A stretch of DNA of 36,737 nt, taken from Symsagittifera roscoffensis (Eukaryota > Xenacoelomorpha > Acoela > Convolutidae). The notes below the pieces were generated by a model. The model searched no databases, was not told the DNA's origin, and saw only the letters and a list, made by a program, of their open reading frames with translations. The DNA is taken from the NCBI RefSeq assembly GCF_963678635.1, contig NW_026971371.1, forward strand, positions 64,051 to 100,787, written 5' to 3'. A program made the position numbers and the translations under genes. Every line of letters begins with the position of its first letter. Position 1 is the first letter of the stretch. Below are positions 23,764 to 33,454 of this stretch, piece after piece.

Positions 23764-24150
23764 TCATTTTATATTGTCAAAAATGTCATTGCGGGAGCGA
23801 CTGGTTTTTGATCTACTTTTTTGAGAAATGGATTGAGTTCTACGCTTGGATTTCTTTTCTCCACCTCCCAATTTTTTCCGAACTGTTTTACCCACATCTT
23901 TTGCAAATGTTTTGAGTTTTTTTCCTCCACTAACAAGTACGGCAATCTCTGGAGCAGTAAGTAGTTTCAAACAAATCTGCTCCAATTCGTTTTGCAGCTG
24001 GGACATATATTTTGTTAATGATAGGATTGCAGTTCTCACAAGAGTTTGTGCAAGAGCTCCAAAACCTGTTTCACTTTGTCTTGCATGTCCTCGAAAATTA
24101 GGGAAATCAACTGATTTTTGAGCAACCTCTTCGTATGAAGTTTGAATCAA
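23764..24150 (-). pseudogene. Small basic protein of Polinton-type element
   Basis: This is a 128-codon frame still open. Its features are a FRGHARQSETGFGALAQT segment, a hydrophobic middle, APEIAVLVSGGKK, and a Lys/Arg/Ser-rich tail (KKSKRRTQS and SRSKTSRSR). A Gly/Ala segment followed by a very basic C-terminus is usual for the DNA-binding or minor structural protein encoded between the two larger genes in this element family. It lies directly upstream of the F54H12.2-like relic and downstream of the 24200-24876 gene. It is the best-preserved frame in the element, but its neighbours are broken, so the copy as a whole is dead. Confidence 0.6.
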
Positions 24151-24199
24151 AAATGATTATTCGAAACCTTGCGGAACAAGATAACAACTCGGGTAATTC

Positions 24200-24876
24200 C
24201 TACGGATACAAAAGAATTTTTTCACCTGAACTATCTCTTAGTTCTATCTTAATACTATGGAAAGAGCTTTTTAACAGTTTTTTAAACTGTAAATTTTTAA
24301 AGGACTGATAAATCATGTACTTTCCTGTAGAAGATATATCTCCACTTTTTACTTTGGAGATGACTGGAATACAACCCAATAAGGGCTTTTTTGTGTCACC
24401 GGCTATGTTATAATCTTTAATATCACTACAAATCATTGGAGAATGTAGTCTCACTATGTCGTAAGAAAACTGAGGTTAATGTGAACCTTTTCTTTTCATT
24501 ATAACCCCTATCTGTTTTGTTCGAAATCACAGCCAAAATTGTGACTCAAATCATAACTTTGAAATCTATATACTGGTTGATCCTCAGGTAAATGAACGTC
24601 AATCTTTTTTGTAATTTGATCTACTGATAGATAGATTCCGGTATTTTCAAATGCTTGAGCACATAGACGTTCTCGAATTTTGTTGTTCATGGCTACAACT
24701 ATATAAACAAAATTTGGATAAAATCCTGGTTCAATATGCTTCGGTACAATCTTTCTTTTCTCCTCAGAACCTTTTCTGACATCTGCGAATGTAAACTTTC
24801 CCTCAGTAACATTTTGGTACAAAGAAGGGTATGATATTTGTGAAAAAGCAATTTCCAATTCTCCTCTCAAGTTCAT
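24200..24876 (-). pseudogene. Broken structural-type gene of Polinton-type element
   Basis: The N-terminal part (24876-24508, 122 codons) starts MNLRGELEIAFSQISYPS and includes an EPGFYPNFVYIVVAMNNK stretch. A frameshift near 24508 and a stop near 24477 separate it from the C-terminal part (24454-24200), which contains NIAGDTKKPLLGCIP and SIKIELRDSSGEKI. Together they match the ~220-residue protein that precedes the basic protein in F54H12.2/F54H12.3-type elements; its function is not established to my knowledge. Two breaks make it nonfunctional. Confidence 0.65.
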
Positions 24877-25079
24877 TTATTTGGGTAGAAAATTTTAAAA
24901 AGAACTAAGACTATGATTCGGATAACAATTAAAAGAAGCATTAGAAACTAATTCAATAGTAAAAGAATCCATGACAACTAATCGATAGAAATTTAGTTTT
25001 AAAAAATATTTACGTTCAATCTGAACATTTTCTCAGCTCTTTTTCATAAAAACTTCCTAGAATTTTATCTTTGTCGAGA
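24877..25079. other. Gap between structural-type genes and integrase
   Basis: About 200 bases of AT-rich intergenic sequence inside the decayed element. No terminal repeat could be recognised here. Confidence 0.4.
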
Positions 25080-25830
25080 TCATTGATGATGTGTGTACGA
25101 GGCTTTTTGTAGATATTGCCGAAACTTCATTAGATTCATCTGTAAATTGTGGTTGAATTTTAGTTTGAGTTTTAGTTTCTTATACCTTGTTACAAGTTTA
25201 TTGTACAGAATTGAGAGGAAATCAGTTTTCTTGACATCTCTAGGCGATTTCTCATTAGATCTGTTGACGCGACAATTCATTGAAGACACATATTGAGGTA
25301 ACTTGTGAATGAATTCTTCACCATGATCTTCTATGTAACAGTAAATTATGTGTTTTAATGATTGAATGGCTCTTTCGGCAAAAGCGGATTTTGTTCCGAT
25401 CCTTGTTGAGTAAACTTCAATGTTTCTTCCTTGCAATTTTTTTTTAATTTCCCCATATTCTGTTCCTTTATCAACCCAAAGTTTTTGAGGATGTTTATGA
25501 GAAATCTTTTTTTTGAAAGCATGCAAAGTGTCTCCGGAATAATTTGTTTTTATTGTTTGAACTCTGACAAATCGTCAAAAAACATCAACAGCAACCAAAA
25601 AAAAATTTGACTCCACAGTTTTGTTTCGCTAGTTTATCCACAAAAGCCAAGTTCTTATAATGAATTCTTTTGATATTTTTTGAATAAGCTTGAAATTTTC
25701 GGAAACATCTGATTGGTGGACCAAATTTCGTGTAGGATGACTTGGTTTGTGAGAACTTTCTACTTTCTTTTTTGATAAACTATTTGCCTTCCACAAGTTT
25801 CGCACAGAACCGTACGAGCTCCAGTCCTAG
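25080..25830 (-). pseudogene. Decayed retroviral-type integrase (F54H12.3-like)
   Basis: The C-terminal half (25526-25080) is open. It contains KLWVDKGTEYGEIKKK, with the second catalytic Asp region, then TRIGTKSAFAERAIQSLKHI with the catalytic Glu of the DD-E triad, and CRVNRSNEKSPRDVKKTDF. Upstream pieces are in other frames: FVDKLAKQN near 25640 (the region of the first catalytic Asp) and NLWKANSLSKKKVE near 25800. The family is the c-integrase type carried by Polinton/Maverick-like and related elements. Frameshifts near 25540-25600 break the catalytic core, so it is inactive. The gene is first in the minus-strand order integrase, 220-residue protein, basic protein, F54H12.2-like protein, protease. 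Confidence 0.8.
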
Positions 25831-26131
25831 ATTACAATCTGTTCAGACTTATCTTTTTAGATTTTTAAAGGGATCCAAGTTCTTTCTTTCGAACTGACTT
25901 TTTAAAGGTAAAGGAACCTGTCTTTCGTTTTGGCATTTTTTTGATAATAAGTTTCGATGGAAATTGAGTTGCTTCTAAAACGGTAAACTAAATATCTGGA
26001 AAAATGTTGTTTTTTTGCGCTTGGGTTCAAACACAAGTTCTACGATAGAATCTTTTGTGTCTCGATTATCTAATATGATACTTTCCGATCGATTTAGTTT
26101 TGTTCGTGTAAGTAGGATCAAAATCTTTTGG
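25831..26131. other. Flank of the integrase relic
   Basis: About 300 bases, perhaps further degraded integrase N-terminus or element end. Nothing can be assigned. The 509-bp tandem repeat begins at its right edge. Confidence 0.4.
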
Positions 26132-27438
26132 TATTGCAGACTAGAAACATCATTCGTTTGTTAGCTAAACTACTAACCTACTCTGATATAAATCCTGGTG
26201 TTTTTCCTCAAGGCTTTTTAAACGACAATTAGGTAATATGAATTCAAGCTTTTACTAACAAATTCAAAAAACACTAACCATTTTGATTCAATGTTTTTTC
26301 TTTTTCTTCATAGGCACAATCATCGATCATCTGCAAGACAAAAAGCTAAATAAAAAACAAACACTTTTTCACCTTAATGATTTCAAAAAACCTATCCAAC
26401 AATTGAAGCAATAAAAAAACGCGTTTTTACGCGTTTTCTAACGCGTTTGTATACTCTTGTAACAAAAGGTAACAAAACTTCGAAGTCAAATCGAAATTTC
26501 ATTAAAAAATTTCTGATTGCGTTTCTGAATAAAACAGTAATGTAACGGTAATGTTTCATTTCTAGAACAGTACTGGTATGAACAATCACCTAACACGGAA
26601 GAACGTCAGATCATTAAAGCACTTCAATTGCTTTGGCCACTATTGCAGACTAGAAACATCATTCGTTTGTTAGCTAAACTACTAACCTACTCTGATATAA
26701 ATCCTGGTGTTTTTCCTCAAGGCTTTTTAAACGACAATTAGGTAATATGAATTCAAGCTTTTACTAACAAATTCAAAAAACACTAACCATTTTGATTCAA
26801 TGTTTTTTCTTTTTCTTCATAGGCACAATCATCGATCATCTGCAAGACAAAAAGCTAAATAAAAAACAAACACTTTTTCACCTTAATGATTTCAAAAAAC
26901 CTATCCAACAATTGAAGCAATAAAAAAACGCGTTTTTACGCGTTTTCTAACGCGTTTGTATACTCTTGTAACAAAAGGTAACAAAACTTCGAAGTCAAAT
27001 CGAAATTTCATTAAAAAATTTCTGATTGCGTTTCTGAATAAAACAGTAATGTAACGGTAATGTTTCATTTCTAGAACAGTACTGGTATGAACAATCACCT
27101 AACACGGAAGAACGTCAGATCATTAAAGCACTTCAATTGCTTTGGCCACTATTGCAGACTAGAAACATCATTCGTTTGTTAGCTAAACTACTAACCTCCT
27201 CTGATATAAATCACGATGTTTTTCCTCAAGGCTTCTTCAACGTCAATTAGGTAATATGAATTCAAGAATTTACTAACAAAATCAAAAAAAAACACTAACC
27301 ATTTTGATTCAATGTTTTCTCTTTTTCTTCATAGGCACAATCATCGATCATCTGCAAAACAAAAAGCTAAATAAAAAACAGAAACAATTTTTCAAATTAA
27401 TAATTTCTAAAAACCTATCCATTAATTAAAGCAATAAA
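26132..27438. repeat. 509-bp tandem repeat, about 2.6 copies
   Basis: Copies begin at tattgcagactagaaac: 26132, 26641 and 27150, a spacing of exactly 509 both times. Copies one and two look identical, including a 65-codon minus-strand frame at 26392-26589 and 26901-27098. Copy three has substitutions and small indels and stops at about 27438, before the acgcgttttt repeats. The identity of the first two copies points to a recent duplication or conversion. The 65-codon frame starts at a non-ATG codon and has no recognised domain. Confidence 0.97.
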
Positions 27439-27734
27439 AGTATCCCGTACAAAGCAGTAAATTAAAATATAAATTTTCCCCCACAAGCAGAAAGTAATCA
27501 CAGAAATGAAAATAACTTAATAATTTCAACCCCAAATCAAACAGAAACTTTAAACTTTCCAATGTAGTAAATTGATAAACTTTGTTCATAACTTACAAAA
27601 GCAGTACTAACAGTAACTTACAAAACTTTGTTCATAACTTACAACAGCAGTACTTCTCAAGCGACGCTTCCCTATATTTTCTCGCGCGGATATTCTATCC
27701 AAATTCGCATTGCTGGCCCACAAAACATTTTTTA
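27439..27734. other. Intronic spacer with short direct repeat
   Basis: AT-rich and noncoding. A short phrase (tttgttcataacttacaa followed by agcagtac) occurs twice, near 27580 and 27624. Nothing else was seen. Confidence 0.5.
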
Positions 27735-28957
27735 AGTTAATGAATACAAGTTTCAACCTTCACTGATAACAACTCTAAGAAGTATTAACACGTTTCAAAC
27801 TTTCCTTTAACCCGGTTGGAAAGGAAATATACAATAATCCAAACTAAAAACGCAAGCTTACTAAATACTATAAAACACAACCTAACAGCATGACTAAGAA
27901 AAAGAAAACCCACGTTGCCCAAACTGGATTAACACCAGCTTAAAACCGGATAAATTATTCTTTTATTGACTATCTTTAGGTCTGAACAGAAAAGAACAAA
28001 ACAACAAAAAGTCGAAAGATGAACTGAGCACAGACAATTTGATTTTTGAAGAAAAAAAAACAAAAGACAATAAAAGAAAACACTAGTAAAAAATAACATG
28101 CAAAATTGAACTAACACAGGACCCTCCAGAAAGAGAGCACGAAATCATACCCTCACTTCTGGCCTCACCCACCAGAAGAGGACGTCCTGAGCATGCTCTA
28201 TAGCCGGCCTCACCCACCGTGCTACACCCACGCTTTGTGACACCCAAGACACTATTTTCTATGAGAGTTACTCAAGTGTGAGTAGCTCTTAAGATTAACC
28301 GAGCTAAACAATAACCCTTTTGGGATAAAAACTGAATCAAAATCATAACTAAAAAACATAATCAACAAAGAATTGTATATGTTAATAATCATAATGCAGT
28401 ATATAGATTATAAGACAACCCAAAGACGAGCAGCAGGAAACTTGACAACCCAATCACACTCCAACGACGGAATGGTAAAGCCCACCTGACATGCTGCCTA
28501 CAGTCACTACACTCATTGGATTTAGAGTACGACTTGGAATTGCAGGAAAGGAATTCCATTGCAACACAACAATGGCCATCTCGATGTTCAAGTACACGTA
28601 CAGATCCAGGCATTGCATCCAAGCTCAAACTTCATGCTATTTTCAAACGAGATCGAAACACAAATCTCTCCCGAACAAGAACGAACGACCATAACAAACC
28701 ATTTGGAAATCAGATTGATTTTGTTGGCGGTCACACCAAGAACGGACAAGAAATGATGCTCGCGATATACAACGAACTTCATCCATCCTCCATTGCAGAT
28801 AGAAGTTAAAGAACAGAAAAAATAAAAAAATCCGGATGGGTGGAACCAGATCCAAACTATAAATTATTATTGGTTATAACTTAGATATTTTAGCCCTATA
28901 AAATATTAAAGACTAACCAATCATACTCCATCAAACTAACAACCCACTTATTTGTAT

Positions 28958-28985
28958 GTGCTGAAATTACTTGTAATTTCAGCAC
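28958..28985. promoter_or_regulatory. 28-bp perfect palindrome, copy D
   Basis: The arms gtgctgaaattac and gtaatttcagcac flank the same tt centre. Compared with copy C, both arms have changed at the paired position (C to T on the left, G to A on the right), so the symmetry stays perfect. Confidence 0.75.
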
Positions 28986-29117
28986 CAGAAAGATTTGAAT
29001 TTAACCTACAAACTTAAGTTCTTTCTCCAAGAGACCGAATCGTAACAAAACCAGTATACTCTATATCTATTGAGACTAAGAGATATAAGAGTAAGATGAA
29101 GGTTGGTATTAGACTGA

Positions 29118-29187
29118 GAAGTTGCACGAATATATTCGGCCGAAAGTAAGATAGCGTGACGAACAGACGGTGTACCTCATCTGAATT
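29118..29187 (+). promoter_or_regulatory. Conserved upstream block, copy D
   Basis: The block contains ttgcacgaatatattcggcc, agatagcgtgacgaacagac and ggtgtacctcatctgaattt. It is near identical to copy C although most of copy D has diverged. It lies about 130 bases before exon 2, so it could act as an alternative internal promoter, or be a relic. Confidence 0.45.
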
Positions 29188-29317
29188 TATTTTTGGAGCA
29201 TGCTACCTATGGCATCTAACTCAAAGTGTTCTTGATTTTCTAGATTGGTTTTACAGGATACAAATAAGATTTTCTGCCTTTTTGCGCTGTCAATATCCAC
29301 GAGGAATACTGTTTCAG

Positions 29318-29952
29318 ACAACAAGAGCTGAGTGAGATGCACAGACAATTCTCGCAGCAGATGGAAACTTTGAAGCGAAAATTTGAAGAGAATCGTCAGA
29401 GAATGGAGAAAAAACACGTCGCGGAGCTGGCAAAACTGGCCGAAGAAAGAGAAAATGTTCGGGAAATGTTAGAGGCGAAAGTTGAGAAGCTGAAACAAGA
29501 CATGACCAATCAACTGCTGAAGAAACAAGCAGAACATGACAGATTGCAAAAGCAGTTCGACGACCAAAGCAAGAAGGACAAACAGGCACTTGAAGACAAA
29601 CTGGAGAGAATTCAGAAACAGCAAGAGGAGCTGGAAGCGAAGATGGTAACTGAACAAAACAATTCCAAGTTGGCGGATCAAATTGAGCAGCTGAAGTTGC
29701 AGCAGCAAAAGATGGAAGAGCAGTTCAGACGAGAGAGGGCGCAGCAAAAGGCAAAGCTAAATGCAAAGCAGGAGCAGATTAAGAAGCAGGAGCGAGAAGT
29801 GGAGGAGAGATTTGAGAGACAGAAGGCGGAGGAAAGAAGGAAGTTGGAGGCGAGAGTGGTCGAGGCAGAGGAAAAGTTGAGACAGCAGCAGAGTGTGGCA
29901 GCCGCCAAAGCACTAGCAGAGCAGAGACAGAGAGAGGAAGTGGCCAACCAAG
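29318..29952 (+). CDS. GTPase gene exon 2: long coiled coil
   Basis: This exon encodes residues 298-508 of the joined protein, a continuous Gln/Lys/Glu/Arg-rich helix with heptad leucines and methionines (for example EMLEAKVEKLKQDM) and no proline. The acceptor is tactgtttcag|aca. The first base completes an Arg codon begun by exon 1, and the helix of exon 1 (EMEQQRREEEERR) continues without a break into QQELSEMHRQ. The exon ends at CAAG|GTAAAC in phase 1. Long coiled coils in GIMAP-like proteins usually mediate oligomer formation; that is an inference here. Read alone, an internal ATG at 29337 would open the same frame, so a separate transcript from copy D's promoter is conceivable. Confidence 0.8.
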
Positions 29953-30327
29953 GTAAACAGATGTGCCATTAGTTTAATTCCTTCGTCATGCTGTTCGTCT
30001 TTTCAATTAGATTACAGACAATTTGAGCTCATCTAAATGTGGCATGAAAGACATTAAGTCAATTATCAATTCATCAATCATATGCTCTTCATTTTTCAAT
30101 ACCAGTTTTCAATTTATTTCGATTATTGTCTTGAGGATAAGGTTATAGGATGAAACATTGCTTAAACAAAAAAAGAGCTTGAAAGAGAACAATTTTTAAA
30201 TAAGAAAAACAACCAGATTGATTAAGATGCCCAATGATCAACTGAAAAAAGTTAATTTCCAATGTGGTAACGAAAGAAACTAGATTGGAATGAGTGGAGT
30301 TTATGTGGAAAAGAGGTGCTGTTTCAG
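29953..30327 (+). other. Intron 2 of the GTPase gene (375 bp)
   Basis: It begins GTAAACAG and ends gtgctgtttcag. The g at 29952 and gt at 30328 join to a Gly codon, keeping frame. It is AT-rich, with in-frame stops, and contains no other feature. Confidence 0.8.
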
Positions 30328-30845
30328 GTCAGTGGAAGAAGACTGCGGAGACAATGTTGAGAGGATCGAGTGGGAAGGGCACAGAGAACACATCAGAGGA
30401 GATCAGAGATGCCTTGAGTGATGCATACCCTGAGAGTAGTTGGTTCATCTATGTCAATGCTAAAGACAGTGACTATAGTATCAAGAGTAAAGATGGAGTT
30501 GGCGAGACAGCAGAGTGGAAAAAGAACAAGACAGAGTACCCCTACAACATGCACATCTACACTGTCCAATTCTCAGACTACAACAGAAGAAAAGCAACTG
30601 ATGAGGAGAGGACGAAGGCAGAGGGTGTGAGTAGGAGTTTGTTGTTTGATATGGAGTTTAGAGTTGGTATGACACCACAAAAAATGAGGGATGAGCTCAT
30701 CGCCCGTCTGGGCAGTAGTGGACTCAAGTGGATGCATGTTGGAGTGTGGAGAGAAGGTGGATGTGGGTCTAATTTTTCTCATCCGAGTCGACGTGTTTAT
30801 GCAATTGGCTCCATCAACGTTATTTGCATCTACCTAGGAGACTAA
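30328..30845 (+). CDS. GTPase gene exon 3: unrecognised C-terminal domain
   Basis: This exon encodes the last 171 residues (510-680), ending GSINVICIYLGD and TAA at 30843. It starts QWKKTAETMLRG and appears globular, with alternating hydrophobic strands (SSWFIYVNAKDSDYS, MHIYTVQFSDYNRR, KWMHVGVWREGG) and a helical stretch (TDEERTKAEGVSRSLLFDM). It has no signal peptide or transmembrane helix, so the joined protein should be cytosolic or peripheral on membranes. I do not recognise the domain; its Trp, Tyr and Cys content suggests a folded ligand- or partner-binding module. With exons 1 and 2 the reading frame is 2043 nt. Confidence 0.8.
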
Positions 30846-32718
30846 ACATGTAGCACTAGTGCACTTCAACCTCAATCCAATGGATACTCTAATACACACT
30901 CATCCACTCTACCACCCTTCTTCCCTCCTTCCACCCATCTCCCTCTCCCTCTACTCAAGTGCTATGCTATATTCTCAACACATCATCACTATCTCTCATT
31001 TCCATATCGCCATCACATGAACTAACACAATATATAGCAACATCTGTTATATTTCCCTGTTTTCCCACTCACCGCCTTGCCTTGTTCACCAGTTAAGCCA
31101 ACTTCACAACCGATGAAACAAATTCATTTCTATTTCCTCTCATTGTCCAAATTACTTCAAATTGATCAAACTGAAATGAGATATGATTTCATTATTGCAG
31201 TGATGTAATTCATTTTCTCCAGCATTAGCGATCAATATTTTAATAATAGTCTTATTACCATTTTTAATGTTCGTTTTTTCTATTCATATGCAATTGCTTT
31301 GGAGCTCTGTAAGCCCGGTTTGACCTCCATAGACCAAAAAGTCTATGATAAAATTCTGGCACTGCGTTATATTGGGCATAGACTTTTTTCATTGCATCAA
31401 ACTAGGTTTAACTTAATGTTGTATAATTTTTTGTAATATTTGATTTGATAAATTTATTAAATAGATATGTTGTTTGATGTTTGCGCCAGTGTGTCTGGTG
31501 CCCTTCGAAAAATTTTAGAGACAGGTGTGCAATGTGGCTTTCTGTAGTGAAGGAGAGAAACTGGAACTGGATTGAGGATATTGGTGCTGCGTAGCCGGAC
31601 CTGCTGAGCTCGGGTGCAATTGATGCTTTTTTTTCGATTTTTTCAATTCAAGTGTTTTAGTTGATCTATAAAAATCCCACTAACTGCTTATCATGGCTTA
31701 AATCAAACTTCTACAGCCCATCAAAACATGTTGGAGTGTGGAGAGAAGGTGGATGTGGGTCTAATTTTTCTCATCCGAGTCGACGTGTTTATGCAATTGG
31801 CTCCATCAACGTTATTTGCATCTACCTAGGAGACTAAACATGTAGCACTAGTGGACTTCAACCTCAATCCAATGGATACTCTAAAACACACTCATCCACT
31901 ATACCAACCTTCTTCCCTCCTTCCACCCATCTCCCTCTCCCTCTACTCAAGTGCTATGCTATATTCTCAACACATCACTACCTCTCATTTCCATATCGCC
32001 ATCACATGAACTAACACAATATATAGCAACATCTGTTATATTTCCCTGTTTTCCCACTCACCGCCTTACCTTGTTCACCAGTTAAGCCAACTTCACAGCC
32101 GATGAAACAAATTCATTTCTATTTCCTCTCATTGTCCAAATTACTTCAAATTGATCAAACTGAAATGAGATATGATTTCATTATTGCAGTGATGTAATTC
32201 ATTTTCTCCAGCATTAGCGATCATTATTTTAATAAGTCTTATTACCATTTTTAATGTTCGTTTTTTCTATTCATATGCAATTGCTTTGGAGCTCTGTAAG
32301 CCCAGTTTGACCTCCATAGACCAAAAAGTCTATGATAAAATTCTGGCACTGCGTTATTTTGGGCATAGACTTTTTTCATTGCATCAAACTAGGTTTAACT
32401 CAATGTTGTATAAATTTTTTGTAATATTTGATTTGATAAATTTATTAAATAGATATGTTGTTTGATGTTTGCGCCAGTGTGTCTGGTGCCCTTCGAAAAA
32501 TTTTAGAGACAGGTGTGCAATGTGGCTTTCTGTAGTGGAGGAGAGAAACTGGAACTGGATTGAGGCTATTGGTGGTGCGTAGCCTGACCTGCTGAGCTCG
32601 GGTGCAATTGATGCTCGTTTTTTTTCGATTTTTTCAATTCAAGTTTTTTAGTTGATCTATAAAAATCCCACTAACTGCTTATCATGGCTTAAATCAAACT
32701 TCTAAAGCCCATCAAAAC
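30735..32718 (+). repeat. 992-bp tandem duplication of last exon end and 3' flank
   Basis: Unit one (30735-31726) and unit two (31727-32718) start at catgttggagtgtgg inside exon 3 and end at cccatcaaaac. They differ by few substitutions and small indels. Unit two therefore repeats the last 36 codons and the stop (31727-31837) but has no splice acceptor or upstream exon, so it is noncoding and probably lies in the 3' untranslated region. A short stem (catagac, caaaaa, gtctatg) is present in both, at 31328-31347 and 32315-32334. Confidence 0.95.
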
Positions 32719-32756
32719 CTCTTTTATTCTTACGCTGTGCCAAAACGAAGAACATC

Positions 32757-32762
32757 AATAAA
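32757..32762 (+). terminator. Candidate polyadenylation signal AATAAA
   Basis: AATAAA in catcaataaagattgtacc lies 1.9 kb after the stop codon, just beyond the second tandem unit. It is the clearest canonical signal I saw downstream of exon 3. The original 3' end before the duplication may have been about 900 bases from the stop. Confidence 0.4.
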
Positions 32763-32797
32763 GATTGTACCAGCAAAGATTCAAGACTGATAAATTT

Positions 32798-33125
32798 GAG
32801 TATATGTGATTATTGTTTAGCTGGTATCACATCAATTGTGCAAATTCTCTAAGCGACTCTTGTTTCAGTGGTTTCCAATATTTTCAGTGTTTTTAATGCG
32901 TTGATCTAACATCGGTTTATCAAGCAACAAAAGGTAATGACTTAGTGCTAGACTATTTTGTTAAAACTGCTATCTCAAATGTCCCATTACTCATGAAAAC
33001 AGTATTCAAAGACTCGCAAGTTCCCTTGGCGGAAAGTCTATTGAACAGAATGACTGACATCCTCTACAATGTAGAGGGGGTTACAAAATTTTTTTTTAAT
33101 TCTTTTTTGTTTTTTGGTGGAAAAA
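32798..33125 (+). repeat. Dispersed direct repeat, copy 1
   Basis: It matches 36402-36737 from gagtatatgtgat onward. It has an open frame (from about 32905) containing DYFVKTAISNVPLL and VPLAESLLNRMTDILYN, which I do not recognise. A stem cctctac-aat-gtagagg lies at about 33060-33076. Copy differences in the frame change residues (Leu/Arg, Met/Lys, Gln/Lys, Val/Ile), so the protein is not under visible constraint. It may be the end of a transposable element or a duplicated gene fragment. Confidence 0.9.
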
Positions 33126-33454
33126 AAGAGGATGCAATCAGATCTCAAGCCTGAGCTTTTGGTTACAAAAAATTGAGGAAATGCCGTTTCACTCCGAAAA
33201 CACCATCCCCATGTTTCAAGGCTGCCTCTGAAAGATCTCGAGCACAGAAAGCAGCTAAGAAGTAGAAATCTCGATGAAGAAAATACAAAGGGATGGATGA
33301 AGCTTGCTACTTAAGATGAGAAAACTCCTTCTTCGAAGATACCTATCAAAAATTGTTGTCTTAGAAATCTCAGCCCTTTCAGCGAACCGAAACTGCGGCT
33401 CCACACTCAAAAAAAAGTTAGTTTTTTGGTAACCGATTTCGATCTACGCAGAGC

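Larger units (their letters stand above)
27735..29188 (+). repeat. Diverged copy D of the GIMAP upstream region
   Basis: This aligns with copies A and C over most of its length. Landmarks: cacgtttcaaactttccttt (27789), gacgtcctgagcatgctcta plus tagccgg (28180), ccacgcttt...gagagtta (28230), gatgggtggaacc (28836), the palindrome (28958-28985) and the block ending at 29187. Similarity stops at about 29188, before the place where the start codon would be expected, and exon 2 of the GTPase gene begins 130 bases later. Overlapping ORFs at 28389-28855 on both strands have no recognised domain and fall in this noncoding repeat. Confidence 0.85.
19093..29317 (+). other. Intron 1 of the GTPase gene (about 10.2 kb)
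   Basis: The donor GTAAAG at 19093 and acceptor ctgtttcag ending 29317 join phase 2 to phase 2 (ag + a = Arg), giving an unbroken coiled-coil frame. The intron is unusually full: an inverted-repeat element with a C-rich minisatellite, a decayed virus-like element, a 509-bp tandem repeat and an extra copy (D) of the gene's own upstream region. The alternative is that exons 2-3 belong to a second GTPase gene that lost its first exon, with copy D as its old promoter. Phase agreement supports the joined gene but does not prove it. Confidence 0.6.

Noticed and set aside
26392-26589. 65-codon frame repeated in the 509-bp units
   Set aside because: It starts at GTG, shows no domain, and its repetition follows from the recent tandem duplication.
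28389-28855. Cluster of overlapping 60-97 codon frames on both strands
   Set aside because: They lie in upstream-region copy D, are not conserved in copies A and C, and no domain is visible.
29469-29947. Minus-strand Leu-rich frames of about 90 codons
   Set aside because: They are shadows of the coiled-coil exon, whose Gln/Lys/Glu codons read as Leu/Phe/Ser on the other strand.
31295-31345. Possible tRNA-like B box (ggtttgacctcc) suggesting a SINE in the duplicated 3' flank
   Set aside because: The match to the B-box consensus is poor, no A box was found at a suitable distance, and there is no A-rich tail.
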